Shown in pieces: positions 1-8,908 of a stretch of DNA of 37,902 bases. The stretch's first letter is position 1, and each line of letters begins with the position of its first letter. The stretch is from Bacteroidia bacterium (GTDB lineage: Bacteria; Bacteroidota; Bacteroidia; Flavobacteriales; Flavobacteriaceae), in contig JAUIFC010000015.1 in NCBI GenBank assembly GCA_030429455.1, positions 1 to 37,902 on the forward strand, written 5' to 3'. Made by a program: the position numbers and the translations under genes. The notes below the pieces were generated by a model. The model made no database searches. It was not told where the DNA came from and saw only the letters and a program-made list of their open reading frames with translations.

Positions 1-59
1 AGAGTTGGCATCAATTTTAATTCTTTTATAAAGAGGCATATGGTGTTAAGTAGAATCCT

Positions 60-67
60 TATTTTTG
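60..67 (+). promoter_or_regulatory. candidate -7 promoter element of ahcY
   Basis: TATTTTTG fits the Bacteroidota -7 consensus TAnnTTTG and lies 25 bp upstream of the ahcY start. I see no good TTG -33 element 17-23 bp further upstream, so this is a partial match. No ribosome-binding site is apparent, as is usual for the phylum. Confidence 0.4.
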
Positions 68-92
68 CAAAAAATTTAAACAAAAATACATA

Positions 93-1409
93 ATGAGTTT
101 GGAAACTAAGACTTACGTGCCATACAAAGTAAAAGATATTTCTTTAGCTGAATGGGGAAGACGAGAAATTGAACTTGCAGAAGCAGAAATGCCAGGGTTA
201 ATGTCATTAAGAGAGGAGTTTGGAGCTACGAAGCCGCTTAAAGGCGCAAGAATTGCTGGATGTTTGCACATGACCATCCAAACGGCGGTTTTAATCGAAA
301 CTTTAGTAGAGCTTGGTGCAGAAGTGACATGGAGTTCTTGTAATATATTTTCGACTCAAGACCATGCTGCTGCGGCCATTGCTGCTGCCGGTATTCAAGT
401 TTATGCTTGGAAAGGCATGACAGAGGAAGAGTTTAACTGGTGTATCGAACAAACCTTATTTTTTGGTGAAGAACAATCGCCTTTAAATTTAATTCTTGAC
501 GATGGAGGCGATTTGACAAATATGGTTTTAGACGAGTATCCGGAATTGGTTGCTGGTATCAAAGGCCTTTCTGAGGAGACAACTACTGGTGTTCACCGTT
601 TATACGAAAGAATGAAAAATGGAACTTTACCACTTCCTGCCATTAATGTGAACGACTCTGTAACCAAATCTAAATTTGACAATAAATACGGTTGTAGAGA
701 ATCTGCAGTCGATGCCATCCGAAGAGGAACGGACACCATGTTGGCTGGAAAACAAGTTATTGTTTGTGGCTATGGCGATGTTGGTAAAGGTACGGCAGCG
801 TCATTCAGAGGAGCAGGTTCTATTGTAACGGTTACCGAAATCGATCCAATTTGTGCTCTTCAAGCTGCTATGGACGGATTTGAAGTGAAACGTTTAGAGA
901 CTGTAATCGGCAAAGCAGATATCATCATCACAACTACTGGAAACAAAGATATTGTAAGAGGTGAGCATTTTGAAGCGATGAAGGATAAAACCATCGTGTG
1001 TAACATTGGTCATTTTGATAACGAAATTGATGTTGCTTGGTTAAATACAAATCACGGCAATACAAAAGTTGAAATTAAACCTCAAGTTGATAAATATACC
1101 GTTAATGGTAATGATATTTTGTTACTAGCCGAAGGACGTTTGGTTAACTTAGGTTTGGCAACAGGACATCCTAGTTTTGTAATGAGTAACTCATTTACCA
1201 ACCAGACGTTAGCACAGCTAGAATTGTGGCAAAACACAGATAATTATAAAAATGAAGTGTATATGCTGCCAAAACACCTAGACGAAAAAGTAGCTGAATT
1301 ACACTTAAAAAGAATTGGAGCAGAATTGACCATCCTTAAGCAAGATCAAGCAGATTATATTGGTGTTGAGGTCAAAGGTCCTTTTAAGCCGGAATATTAC
1401 AGGTATTAA
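93..1409 (+). CDS. ahcY: adenosylhomocysteinase (S-adenosyl-L-homocysteine hydrolase)
   Basis: This cytosolic NAD-dependent enzyme reversibly splits S-adenosylhomocysteine into adenosine and homocysteine, removing the product inhibitor of methyltransferases in the activated-methyl cycle. The 438-residue length is normal. Visible landmarks are the substrate-domain stretch [16 protein letters not shown], the LDDGGDLTN segment, the Rossmann NAD-binding motif [10 protein letters not shown] near residues 225-234, and the family-typical C-terminus ending KPEYYRY, which contributes to the neighbouring subunit's cofactor site. The ATG start overlaps a TAA stop in another frame. A very strong terminator follows directly, so the gene is probably transcribed separately from recQ. 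Nothing looks truncated or unusual. Confidence 0.97.
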   Translation: MSLETKTYVPYKVKDISLAEWGRREIELAEAEMPGLMSLREEFGATKPLKGARIAGCLHMTIQTAVLIETLVELGAEVTWSSCNIFSTQDHAAAAIAAAGIQVYAWKGMTEEEFNWCIEQTLFFGEEQSPLNLILDDGGDLTNMVLDEYPELVAGIKGLSEETTTGVHRLYERMKNGTLPLPAINVNDSVTKSKFDNKYGCRESAVDAIRRGTDTMLAGKQVIVCGYGDVGKGTAASFRGAGSIVTVTEIDPICALQAAMDGFEVKRLETVIGKADIIITTTGNKDIVRGEHFEAMKDKTIVCNIGHFDNEIDVAWLNTNHGNTKVEIKPQVDKYTVNGNDILLLAEGRLVNLGLATGHPSFVMSNSFTNQTLAQLELWQNTDNYKNEVYMLPKHLDEKVAELHLKRIGAELTILKQDQADYIGVEVKGPFKPEYYRY

Positions 1410-1434
1410 TTCATAGTACAACGTATAAGCTTTT

Positions 1435-1470
1435 AAAAAAACCTCTTGCAGTTCTGTAAGAGGTTTTTTA
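1435..1470 (+). terminator. Rho-independent terminator after ahcY
   Basis: An almost perfect hairpin with a 14-bp stem (AAAACCTCTTGCAG paired to CTGTAAGAGGTTTT, one G-T wobble) and a 2-base TT loop runs into a T tract. It lies 25 bp after the ahcY stop and 27 bp before the recQ start. The A-rich left flank means it could also work on the other strand, but no gene there needs it. Confidence 0.93.
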
Positions 1471-1496
1471 TTGCCTAAAGCCTTATATTTGAAAAT

Positions 1497-3593
1497 ATGT
1501 TAACACAACCAAACATCCTTTCTTTATTACAAAAATATTTTGGATATAGCAGTTTCCGAGCGCAGCAAGAAGATATCATTCAGCATATTCTTGAGCAAAA
1601 AGATGGTCTGATAATCATGCCAACTGGCGGTGGAAAGTCGATTTGTTTTCAGATTCCTGCTTTGGCTTTCACGGGCATGACAGTTGTCGTTTCCCCGCTT
1701 ATCGCATTGATGAAAGACCAAGTTGACGGCTTAAAAGCCAATGGCATCTCAGCGGGGTTTTTTAACAGTTCGCAGGCAGCAGAAACTCAGAATTCCATAT
1801 TAAAAGGTATAACAGAGCAAAAGCTAAAGTTGCTTTATGTGGCACCAGAAAGCCTTGATACACTTAAGCCTTACCTCAAGGACAAAGTTGCTTTATTTGC
1901 TATAGACGAAGCCCATTGCATTTCTTCTTGGGGACATGATTTCAGACCAGCGTACATCAGGTTAGGTGCTCTAAAAGAAGAATTTCCCGATACGCCAATT
2001 GCGGCATTTACAGCTACTGCAGATCAAGCCACACAGCAAGATATCCTCGAACAGCTTAAAATTAAGCATGCCAAAAAATTTATAAGTTCTTTTGATCGCA
2101 AAAATTTGTACTTGGAAGTACGGCCTGGAATTAAGCGCATCCAACAAATTTTCTCTTTTTTGAGAGACAAAAAGGATCAAAGCGGAATTATCTATTGCCT
2201 AAGTCGTAAAAGCACGGAAATGCTTACAGAAAAACTGAAGCAAAAAGGCTATAAAGTAATGGCTTACCATGCGGGACTTGAGGCACAAAAACGAAGCGAG
2301 GTTCAAGAAGCGTTTTTAGGCGATTCTATAGATATTGTTGTGGCTACCATTGCTTTTGGAATGGGCATAGACAAAAGCAATGTCCGTTGGGTTATCCACT
2401 ACAACTTGCCAAAAAATATAGAAAGTTATTACCAGGAAATTGGACGTAGTGGCCGAGATGGCCTTCCAGCAAACACCTTGCTCTTTTACAGTTATGCCGA
2501 TGTTGTTCAACTTAGAAAATTTATAGACAACAGCAGCAATCAGGATGTACAGATAGCCAAGCTTAATCGAATGCAGCAATTTGCCGAAGCTTTAAGTTGC
2601 AGGCGTATTGCTTTGCTCAACTACTTTGGAGAACATATTTCTGAAGGTTGTGGCAATTGCGACAATTGCAACACACCACCTCAATTTTTCGACGGTACTA
2701 TATTGACCCAAAAAGTTTGTTCTGCCATTTATCGTTTAAAAGAAAACGAAAACCTTAGTGTACTCATGGATGTGCTAAGGGGTTCTGCCAAAGCAGAAAT
2801 TTATGACAAAGGCTACAACAAGATAAAGACTTATGGCGCTGCACGTGATGTGCCTTGGCTGGATTTGCAACAGTTTATCATCCAGATGGTTAATCAAGGG
2901 ATTATCAATATTTATTTTCATGAAAACAACCGTTTGGTGTTAACGCCCTTGGCACATGAAATTTTGTTTAAAGCTAAAAAAGTAAAACTTGCCAAACTCG
3001 ACACCAAACCCAAAGAAGAACCTAAGCAAATATTTGAAGATTCTGAAGTTACAGGATTGTTTGAAAAGCTAAGGGCTTTAAGAACTGAAATTGCAAAACA
3101 GGAAAATGTACCACCATACATTATTTTTAGTGATGCGGCGCTAAAGGATATGGAAGTCAAACTGCCTAAAGACTCCAAAGAATTTTTGGATGTAAATGGT
3201 GTTGGTGATACCAAAAATAAAAAGTATGGCCGGCAGTTTTTGGCGGTGATTAAAACTTTTTTGGCAGAAAAAACCAAAAAACCGTCAACAAAAAAAGCGA
3301 CGGAATTGAAAACTTTGGACTTATTAAAAGATGGTTTAAGCATAGATGAAATTGCTGAACATAGAGCACTTTCTTCAACGACAATTTATGGACATTTGAT
3401 CAAACTTCATCAATCAGGTCAAAACATTAATTTATACACATTTGTGACCAAAGATGAAGTCGCTACAATCGCAAAAGCTACAGAATCCTTAGCAATAGAA
3501 AACAAGGCTATGAAACCTATTTTTGAACATTTTGATGAAAAAATCCCTTATTGGAAAATTCGGATGGCATTATACCTTAAAGAGACCGAATAG
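1497..3593 (+). CDS. recQ: ATP-dependent DNA helicase RecQ
   Basis: This 3'-5' superfamily 2 DNA helicase acts in recombination and repair of stalled forks. The N-terminal F-RAQQEDII segment is the RecQ motif 0. Walker A is MPTGGGKS (K47), Walker B is DEAH at residues 137-140 followed by CISSWGHDFRP, and motif VI is QEIGRSGRDG. The RQC zinc site is present, with cysteines C368, C385, C388 and C391. After the winged-helix part, an HRDC-like stretch lies near residues 510-580. A C-terminal helix-turn-helix (about 605-670; LKDGLSIDEIAEHRALSS) matches the extension found in many longer bacterial RecQ proteins. The 698-residue length is normal for this longer form. The gene stands alone between the ahcY terminator and a non-coding gap. 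Confidence 0.95.
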   Translation: MLTQPNILSLLQKYFGYSSFRAQQEDIIQHILEQKDGLIIMPTGGGKSICFQIPALAFTGMTVVVSPLIALMKDQVDGLKANGISAGFFNSSQAAETQNSILKGITEQKLKLLYVAPESLDTLKPYLKDKVALFAIDEAHCISSWGHDFRPAYIRLGALKEEFPDTPIAAFTATADQATQQDILEQLKIKHAKKFISSFDRKNLYLEVRPGIKRIQQIFSFLRDKKDQSGIIYCLSRKSTEMLTEKLKQKGYKVMAYHAGLEAQKRSEVQEAFLGDSIDIVVATIAFGMGIDKSNVRWVIHYNLPKNIESYYQEIGRSGRDGLPANTLLFYSYADVVQLRKFIDNSSNQDVQIAKLNRMQQFAEALSCRRIALLNYFGEHISEGCGNCDNCNTPPQFFDGTILTQKVCSAIYRLKENENLSVLMDVLRGSAKAEIYDKGYNKIKTYGAARDVPWLDLQQFIIQMVNQGIINIYFHENNRLVLTPLAHEILFKAKKVKLAKLDTKPKEEPKQIFEDSEVTGLFEKLRALRTEIAKQENVPPYIIFSDAALKDMEVKLPKDSKEFLDVNGVGDTKNKKYGRQFLAVIKTFLAEKTKKPSTKKATELKTLDLLKDGLSIDEIAEHRALSSTTIYGHLIKLHQSGQNINLYTFVTKDEVATIAKATESLAIENKAMKPIFEHFDEKIPYWKIRMALYLKETE

Positions 3594-3654
3594 CAAGTTT
3601 TTGCTCAATTCAGATGTGTAAGCGTACATTCCTAATTTCAACTAAATGAATTGA

Positions 3655-3885
3655 AACGTAACCTTTAGAAAAATAGCAAAAGAGCACTCTTTTTTCATTT
3701 ATAATTATAATTTTGATACCGATTTAATTTTGGAATGGTTGCTATCAGATTAGGAATGTAATGCTGATGTGCCTGGCCTTTGCAGCGGATATTTTAAGAA
3801 TACCTTACCTGCAATAGTCACTTGGAATAACAATCGATATGAAATTGGCCTAGTCTTAGACTATTACATTTTTTTCTGTTCATGA
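3655..3885 (+). pseudogene. possible gene remnant with one in-frame stop
   Basis: The 340-bp gap between recQ and the next gene (3594-3933) has no intact gene. One plus-strand frame is open for 32 codons, has a TAG at 3751-3753, then stays open for 43 more codons to TGA at 3883-3885. The conceptual residues look protein-like (for example TWNNNRYEIGLVLDYYIF). There is no obvious start codon and I recognise no family. In AT-rich DNA such a frame can arise by chance, so this is only a suspicion. Two TAATTTTG elements resembling a -7 box lie at 3708-3715 and 3725-3732 without a TTG partner. Confidence 0.22.
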
Positions 3886-3933
3886 ACGCTAAGTCAGTTT
3901 TAAAGATACATATTGAAGAGTCAATCTAAACAA

Positions 3934-6024
3934 ATGAAATTATTTTATCTTAGTTTATGTTTTTACTGCTTTGGCCTTTTGTCGTGGGCGCAAGACACAA
4001 CCTATCCACAATTTGACTCTTGTAAGGACAGCGTCTCAAAAGAAGAGCAAAAGACATGTTTTGAAACGTCTTTTTTTAAAGAAGTTAAACGATTATTGGA
4101 AGAACACCCTCAATATGCTGAGTTAGAATCAACGTCAATTTCATTAATTTTTGATGTTGATAAAGAAGGCAGATTTAACCTTATTTTCATCGATACCGAA
4201 GATCAATTGGTCAAAGATATTATTCGTTCAATATTCGGTCAACTTCCAGATCTTGAGCCTGCTAAAGCTTATGGCAATGCAACTTTCATGCAGTTTAATC
4301 TTAATTTTAAATTACCCATAGTCATTGCTACCGAAACCGAAAGTGAAATACAAAACGTACAGTCTATCCCAAATGCTGAAAATTCTTTATTAAAGGTAAA
4401 AGAGGAAATTGACAGCATAAACCGTCAAACTAAAAAATATGATGGCGAGTTATATGATAGTTATGCCTTCATTCCGCTTTCGCATGAAATTTATAACAGA
4501 TTCGATAGAGAAATAAATCTTATTGGAACGAATGCCCACACTGCACAAAAGCCATTTACCTACAAAGATGTAAAAAAGTACTATGATTTTAAGACCGAAA
4601 ACAGGAAGCTATCTTTTGAAAAGAAATCTTGGTTTGGTCGAAAATTTTTTGATGAACATTTTGCCACTGTAAAGTCTGACAATTATTGGTTGGCTTTTGA
4701 CATAGGCGTAGATTTACAAGTCGGTAGAGATACAGGAAATGACTTGAACACCTACAACAATACGCGTGTTGGGTTAGTTCAAGGTGGAATAGGTAAAAAG
4801 TTAACATTTTATGGCGCTATATTCGAAAGTCAAGGCCGGTTTGCAGACTACTTTAATCGATTAGGCAGGTCACGAGCACCTGCAGATGGTTATCCTGCAG
4901 TAGTCCCATCTCGAGGCGTTGCCAAGGAGTTTGGCGATAATGGCTTTGACTATCCTGTTACTGTGGGTTATATAAATTATAGAGTAAATGAAAATTTTAA
5001 CCTTCAAATAGGCAATGATAAGAACTTTATCGGCGATGGTTACCGCTCACTATTTTTAAGCGACAATGCAAGTCCAATTCCTTTTGTCAAAGCAGATTTT
5101 AAGTTTTGGAAAATGAAATATACCAACATATGGATGCAGGCAAGAAATACCAACATTCTTACAGAAGGAGGTTCTTACCAGACTAAGTTTATTGCCATGC
5201 ATCATCTAAGTTATAATGTCAACAAAAGACTAAATATTGGTTTTTTTGAAGCGGCGCTTTGGGACAACGAGCCTGAAAGAGGTTTTGATATTAGTTATTT
5301 AAATCCCTTTTTATTTTACCAAATGGTAGAATTTTCAACAGGTACAGAAGGTGGTAAAGTGATGGTGGGCTTGAATTATAAATATAAATGGACAGACCGT
5401 TTTCACTCCTATGGGCAGCTTTTGATAGACGAACTTTCTTTAGACGATGTTTTTGGAGGGGACAAAAGTTATAAAAATAAATTTGGGGTTCAATTAGGCG
5501 TTAAGTATTTTGATGCTTTTAATGTAAAAGACTTGGATCTGCAATTGGAGTACAACCAAGTACGTCCATTTACCTATTCGCATTTTAGAATAAGTACAAA
5601 CTATACACACTCTGGGCAATCTTTAGCCCATTTATGGGGCGCGAGTTTTAGAGAACTGATCGGCATAGCACGTTACAGAAAAGACCGATGGATTGGACAC
5701 GCAAAATTTATTTATGGCCTGAGAGGTTTTGAACCCGAAGAGGATTTGGATCCTTATTATGGCGCGGACTTATTTGGTACAGAACGAAATATTTTCAACG
5801 AAACTGGTGTGGAGATTGGTCAAGGCAATAAAGCAAATTCCTTTTATGCTGAGGTCGAAGCGGGGTATCTTGTAAATCCTGCAACCAACTTTAAGCTATA
5901 TCTAAGCCTGATTGCAAGAGATTTTTCAGCAGATATTCAGAATGCAAGAACATTTGACAACAACACGGTGTGGATAAACTTCGGATTACGTACCGATTTG
6001 TTTAATTGGTATTTTGATTATTAA
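3934..6024 (+). CDS. remB: RemB-like gliding motility outer-membrane protein
   Basis: The product resembles the RemB family of Flavobacteriia, a cell-surface protein associated with gliding motility and related to Wzi-like capsule-assembly barrels. I prefer the ATG at 3934 over the in-frame TTG at 3913, because it starts cleanly with a signal peptide (MKLFYLSLCFYCFGLLSWAQ), giving 696 residues. Residues about 30-130 form a small globular domain. From about 230 on, alternating polar and aromatic residues suggest beta-barrel strands, with an aromatic C-terminal end (LFNWYFDY) typical of outer-membrane proteins. The segment NLQIGNDKNFIGDGYRSLFL is the family-like landmark I recognise. No other gliding (gld, spr) genes are in the window. 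The assignment is by recognition, not alignment; a generic Wzi-type barrel is the alternative. Confidence 0.7.
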   Translation: MKLFYLSLCFYCFGLLSWAQDTTYPQFDSCKDSVSKEEQKTCFETSFFKEVKRLLEEHPQYAELESTSISLIFDVDKEGRFNLIFIDTEDQLVKDIIRSIFGQLPDLEPAKAYGNATFMQFNLNFKLPIVIATETESEIQNVQSIPNAENSLLKVKEEIDSINRQTKKYDGELYDSYAFIPLSHEIYNRFDREINLIGTNAHTAQKPFTYKDVKKYYDFKTENRKLSFEKKSWFGRKFFDEHFATVKSDNYWLAFDIGVDLQVGRDTGNDLNTYNNTRVGLVQGGIGKKLTFYGAIFESQGRFADYFNRLGRSRAPADGYPAVVPSRGVAKEFGDNGFDYPVTVGYINYRVNENFNLQIGNDKNFIGDGYRSLFLSDNASPIPFVKADFKFWKMKYTNIWMQARNTNILTEGGSYQTKFIAMHHLSYNVNKRLNIGFFEAALWDNEPERGFDISYLNPFLFYQMVEFSTGTEGGKVMVGLNYKYKWTDRFHSYGQLLIDELSLDDVFGGDKSYKNKFGVQLGVKYFDAFNVKDLDLQLEYNQVRPFTYSHFRISTNYTHSGQSLAHLWGASFRELIGIARYRKDRWIGHAKFIYGLRGFEPEEDLDPYYGADLFGTERNIFNETGVEIGQGNKANSFYAEVEAGYLVNPATNFKLYLSLIARDFSADIQNARTFDNNTVWINFGLRTDLFNWYFDY

Positions 6025-6029
6025 AGGTA

Positions 6030-6704
6030 ATGAATAGCTACATCTTAAAATTATCCGACGAATTTGAAAAGCATTCCAATTTGGAAATAGCACAAGGTCA
6101 AAAGGCCTACATGAAACACCATTTTGAATTTTTAGGACTTAAATCTCCTCAAAGGAGAGAGCTTCAAAAGCCATTTTTAGCTAAAGAAAATTTACCAAGT
6201 AAAGACGATTTAGAAGCTATTGTCCAAGGCTTATGGCAAAAACCAGAACGGGAATTTCAGTATTTTGGGCAAGAATTATTGTTGAAATACAAAAAACATT
6301 TTCAACAGGAAGATATCAAGCTTTTCGAATATATGATCACTCATAAATCTTGGTGGGATAGTATTGATTATATAGCGGTGAACCTTGTTGGTTCTTACTT
6401 TTTGAAATTCCCTCAACAAGTTAAATCTCATATTGACAAATGGTTAGACTCTAAAAATATTTGGTTACAAAGAACAGCGCTTCTATTTCAACTGAAGTAT
6501 AAACATCAACTCGATAAAGAATTACTGGTGTATGTGGTAAAAAGTTTACTTGGCTCCAAGGAATTCTTTATCAACAAAGCCATTGGATGGATATTAAGAG
6601 AATACAGCAAAACCAATCCCGATTGGGTCATGGCATTTGTCAATAATCACGATTTGGACAAATTAAGCCGTCGCGAAGCATTGAAACGCATTGAAAGTGC
6701 TTAG
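6030..6704 (+). CDS. AlkD-like DNA alkylation repair protein (HEAT-repeat DNA glycosylase)
   Basis: Members of the AlkC/AlkD family are all-helical HEAT-repeat DNA glycosylases that excise bulky or positively charged N3- and N7-alkylpurines without flipping the base. The 224-residue length fits. The residues corresponding to the Bacillus cereus AlkD active-site set are present at the same numbers: W109 and D113 in KSWWDSIDY, and R148 in WLQRTALL. The C-terminal segment INKAIGWILREYSKTNP is a family hallmark. The start lies 5 bp after the remB-like stop, so it is probably co-transcribed with that gene, although no functional link is evident. Confidence 0.9.
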   Translation: MNSYILKLSDEFEKHSNLEIAQGQKAYMKHHFEFLGLKSPQRRELQKPFLAKENLPSKDDLEAIVQGLWQKPEREFQYFGQELLLKYKKHFQQEDIKLFEYMITHKSWWDSIDYIAVNLVGSYFLKFPQQVKSHIDKWLDSKNIWLQRTALLFQLKYKHQLDKELLVYVVKSLLGSKEFFINKAIGWILREYSKTNPDWVMAFVNNHDLDKLSRREALKRIESA

Positions 6705-6828
6705 ATCAGGCCATGACTAAAACTAATGAGACAAAGGAACAACTTGAATTTATTAATACAAAGAATCGCCCAAACTTCTAAACCAAAATAGGTTAATATA
6801 TTTATATTCAGATTGTTGAGAAATTCAT

Positions 6829-6847
6829 AAAACCCTTTAGGGATTTT
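6829..6847. terminator. possible weak bidirectional terminator
   Basis: A short hairpin (AAAACCCTTTAGGGATTTT, stem of about 4 GC-rich pairs plus A/T pairs) lies between two convergent genes, with T-rich tails on both strands. Its position 15 bp before the end of the minus-strand unit supports a role in terminating it. The stem is short, so confidence is limited. Confidence 0.4.
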
Positions 6848-6861
6848 CAAAAAACTCTAGA

Positions 6862-7494
6862 TCACTTTAGAAACCCATCGCTTCTTAGTTGTTTATGGAT
6901 GTCCATAATGTCCTCGGGAATGTCAAAATTAATGAGCCAATTAACGTCTAGACCATTTTTTCTTGCGGTTTGTTTTAAATGCTTGTTGTTGGCAATCAGC
7001 ATTCCAAATCGTTTAAGCTCATCTTCGAATTCCAGCCACAAATCTTCGTGTGTTTTAGAAATAAGAATCAGAATTTTGAATGCTCGAGATATAACTGCTG
7101 TACAAAATTTTCTAGTTTTTACAACATATCTTAAATGCGAAATAGTTTCATTATTGGCTTCCAACACCGAATTAATCATGATAAGGTTGAGTTGTATTTC
7201 CCCAAATTTATCTTTAGTTATGGCGACGTGTTCATTTATTTCGCCACTTAAATCCCTCACGTCCATATTTAACCAACCAATGGAATAAAATGTGTCGTGA
7301 GTTCTTTTGGCTTTTTCTTTAATACGGTGTAAGAGGATTTCTCGCCTTTCTTCTACACTTTCATCACTTACAAGCTCAAACATAAGTCGGTTTGCAAGTT
7401 TCAAGTCTTTTTTCAACAAACGTAAAATAAGCTTATCTTTTTCTTTACTTGAAAGATGGCTAATGGCTTCTTTAAATTCATTTGGAAATGTCAT
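6862..7494 (-). CDS. conserved protein of unknown function (210 aa)
   Basis: I do not recognise a characterised family, but the sequence looks like a soluble, mostly helical protein common in Flavobacteriia. The N-terminus is highly charged (HLSSKEKDKLILRLLKKD), followed by a Glu/Arg-rich helix (about 48-65), a central segment GWLNMDVRDLSGEINEHV, and a C-terminal part ending DIMDIHKQLRSDGFL. There is no signal peptide or membrane segment. It lies 31 bp downstream of nhaD and is the last gene of the dehydrogenase-nhaD unit, so it is probably co-transcribed with both. I vaguely associate similar proteins with automated dUTPase-like names, but no dUTPase motifs are visible and I do not support that call. 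Confidence 0.8.
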   Translation of the reverse strand: MTFPNEFKEAISHLSSKEKDKLILRLLKKDLKLANRLMFELVSDESVEERREILLHRIKEKAKRTHDTFYSIGWLNMDVRDLSGEINEHVAITKDKFGEIQLNLIMINSVLEANNETISHLRYVVKTRKFCTAVISRAFKILILISKTHEDLWLEFEDELKRFGMLIANNKHLKQTARKNGLDVNWLINFDIPEDIMDIHKQLRSDGFLK

Positions 7495-7525
7495 TTTGTA
7501 TCAAATCAAACCCTTTTCAAGTATT

Positions 7526-8905
7526 TTAATAAAAATACTTTTCAATAAAAATAAATACAGCACTGCCAGCAATAAAACCGCAAAAGGCTAGCCATGTAAT
7601 TTTTTTAAGGTACCATAAGAAATCTATTTTTTCCATTCCCATGGCCGCAACACCCGCAGCGGAGCCAATGACTAAAAGGCTTCCGCCTGTTCCTGCAGAA
7701 TAGGCTATGAAATGCCAAATTGGGCTGTCTGATGGATAATCGAACATTCCCATAGACGCTGCAACCAAGGGTACATTGTCCAAAATAGAAGACATGATGC
7801 CTAATAAAATAATTACAATATCCATGGATGGAATGGCATTGGTAACCGACTCTGCTGCAAATCGAAGTGCGCCAACAGCAGTACCATTAATATTTAAAAC
7901 AAAACTTTCCAACGCGCCGACTGCCATTAATATTCCAAGGAAAAAAAGGATGCTTGAAAATTCGATTTTCGATAAAGCTTTATGTGTGGAATAGCGGTGT
8001 TTTTCTTGTCTTGTAATTCCTTTTTCTGGTTTAACATATTCTGAAACCAACCACACAAAACCTAAACTAAACATCATACCTAAATAAGGCGGCAATCCTG
8101 TAACAACTTTAAAAACAGGGACAAAGGCAATGCCTGCTAATCCAACCCAAAGCATTGTTCTACTGCTTAATAGACGTTCTGTTTCTTCGTCGGTAACCAG
8201 TTCTTTTCGCATGGCATAACCTCTAAAAGGCTTTAATCGTGTTGCTATATAAAACGGAACTACAAAACATACTATAGATGGTATAACCACGTATTCTGTA
8301 AGTCCAATAGCCGAAACTTTGTCGCCAATCCATAGCATGGTTGTGGTAACATCGCCAATTGGAGACCAAGCACCACCAGCGTTCGCGGCAATAATCATCA
8401 TGCTTGCATACCAAATCCTATATTTTCTACGGACAAGAATTTTTCGAAGCAGCGCCACTAAAATGATAATGGCCGTAAGGTTGTCTATAATAGCTGAAAG
8501 GATAAACGCCAAAATACCTAGCGTCCATAACAATCGTTTTTTATTTTTGGCTTTAATGTACTTTTTGATGATTCCAAAACCCCGATGTAAATCGATAATT
8601 TCGACAATGGTCATAGCTCCAATAAGGAAGAACAAGATTTCTCCAGTTTTGCTAAAGTGCTGCATCAGGTTTTTCTTAAATCCATATTTTTCTGCTGCAA
8701 CATCGACACCTGGCTCTAAAACATTAAATACATCGCCATAATGATTAATTATGGATATCCAGCCTTGGTTAAAGCCCAAGGCCAAAATCGCCCACATGAG
8801 TGTCGCCATTAGCAAGGCCGGCACGGCTTTGTCCAGATGTATCGTATGTTCTAGCGTTATCGAAACATAACCTATTACAAAAATGATGAGTAGAATCGTT
8901 AGCAT
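7526..8905 (-). CDS. nhaD: Na+/H+ antiporter, NhaD family
   Basis: This inner-membrane antiporter of the ArsB/NhaD superfamily exports Na+ (or Li+) in exchange for protons and helps with salt and alkaline tolerance. The 459 residues contain about 11-13 hydrophobic helices. Recognisable stretches are IGAMTIVEIIDLHRGF, the polar intramembrane region around SAIIDNLTAIIILVALLRK (about 138-156), ANAGGAWSPIGDVTTTMLWI (about 175-194), and a second pseudo-symmetric repeat with SSILDNVPLVAA near 367-378. The two D-N motifs in equivalent membrane positions are expected ion-site regions. The start is 3 bp after the stop of the upstream dehydrogenase gene, so the two are almost certainly translated from one mRNA. 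Confidence 0.93.
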   Translation of the reverse strand: MLTILLIIFVIGYVSITLEHTIHLDKAVPALLMATLMWAILALGFNQGWISIINHYGDVFNVLEPGVDVAAEKYGFKKNLMQHFSKTGEILFFLIGAMTIVEIIDLHRGFGIIKKYIKAKNKKRLLWTLGILAFILSAIIDNLTAIIILVALLRKILVRRKYRIWYASMMIIAANAGGAWSPIGDVTTTMLWIGDKVSAIGLTEYVVIPSIVCFVVPFYIATRLKPFRGYAMRKELVTDEETERLLSSRTMLWVGLAGIAFVPVFKVVTGLPPYLGMMFSLGFVWLVSEYVKPEKGITRQEKHRYSTHKALSKIEFSSILFFLGILMAVGALESFVLNINGTAVGALRFAAESVTNAIPSMDIVIILLGIMSSILDNVPLVAASMGMFDYPSDSPIWHFIAYSAGTGGSLLVIGSAAGVAAMGMEKIDFLWYLKKITWLAFCGFIAGSAVFIFIEKYFY

Positions 8906-8908
8906 AAA

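Noticed and set aside
1-92. SAH riboswitch upstream of ahcY
   Set aside because: The visible leader is AT-rich and short and shows no GC-rich pseudoknot-like structure expected of that riboswitch.
1-93. Open plus-strand frame ending in a TAA that overlaps the ahcY start
   Set aside because: Only 30 codons are visible and the second half is AT-rich with a promoter-like box. It could be the tail of an upstream gene, but nothing shows that it is coding.
2918-3343. 141-codon minus-strand open frame inside recQ
   Set aside because: Antisense to a clearly recognised helicase gene, and its low-complexity Ser/Phe/Leu composition is typical of a reverse-strand shadow.
3598-3616. Small GCAAG-TTTTT-GC hairpin after recQ as a terminator
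   Set aside because: The stem has only about four pairs and no T run follows.
8319-8741. 140-codon plus-strand open frame inside nhaD
   Set aside because: Antisense shadow of a membrane protein gene with no recognisable domain.
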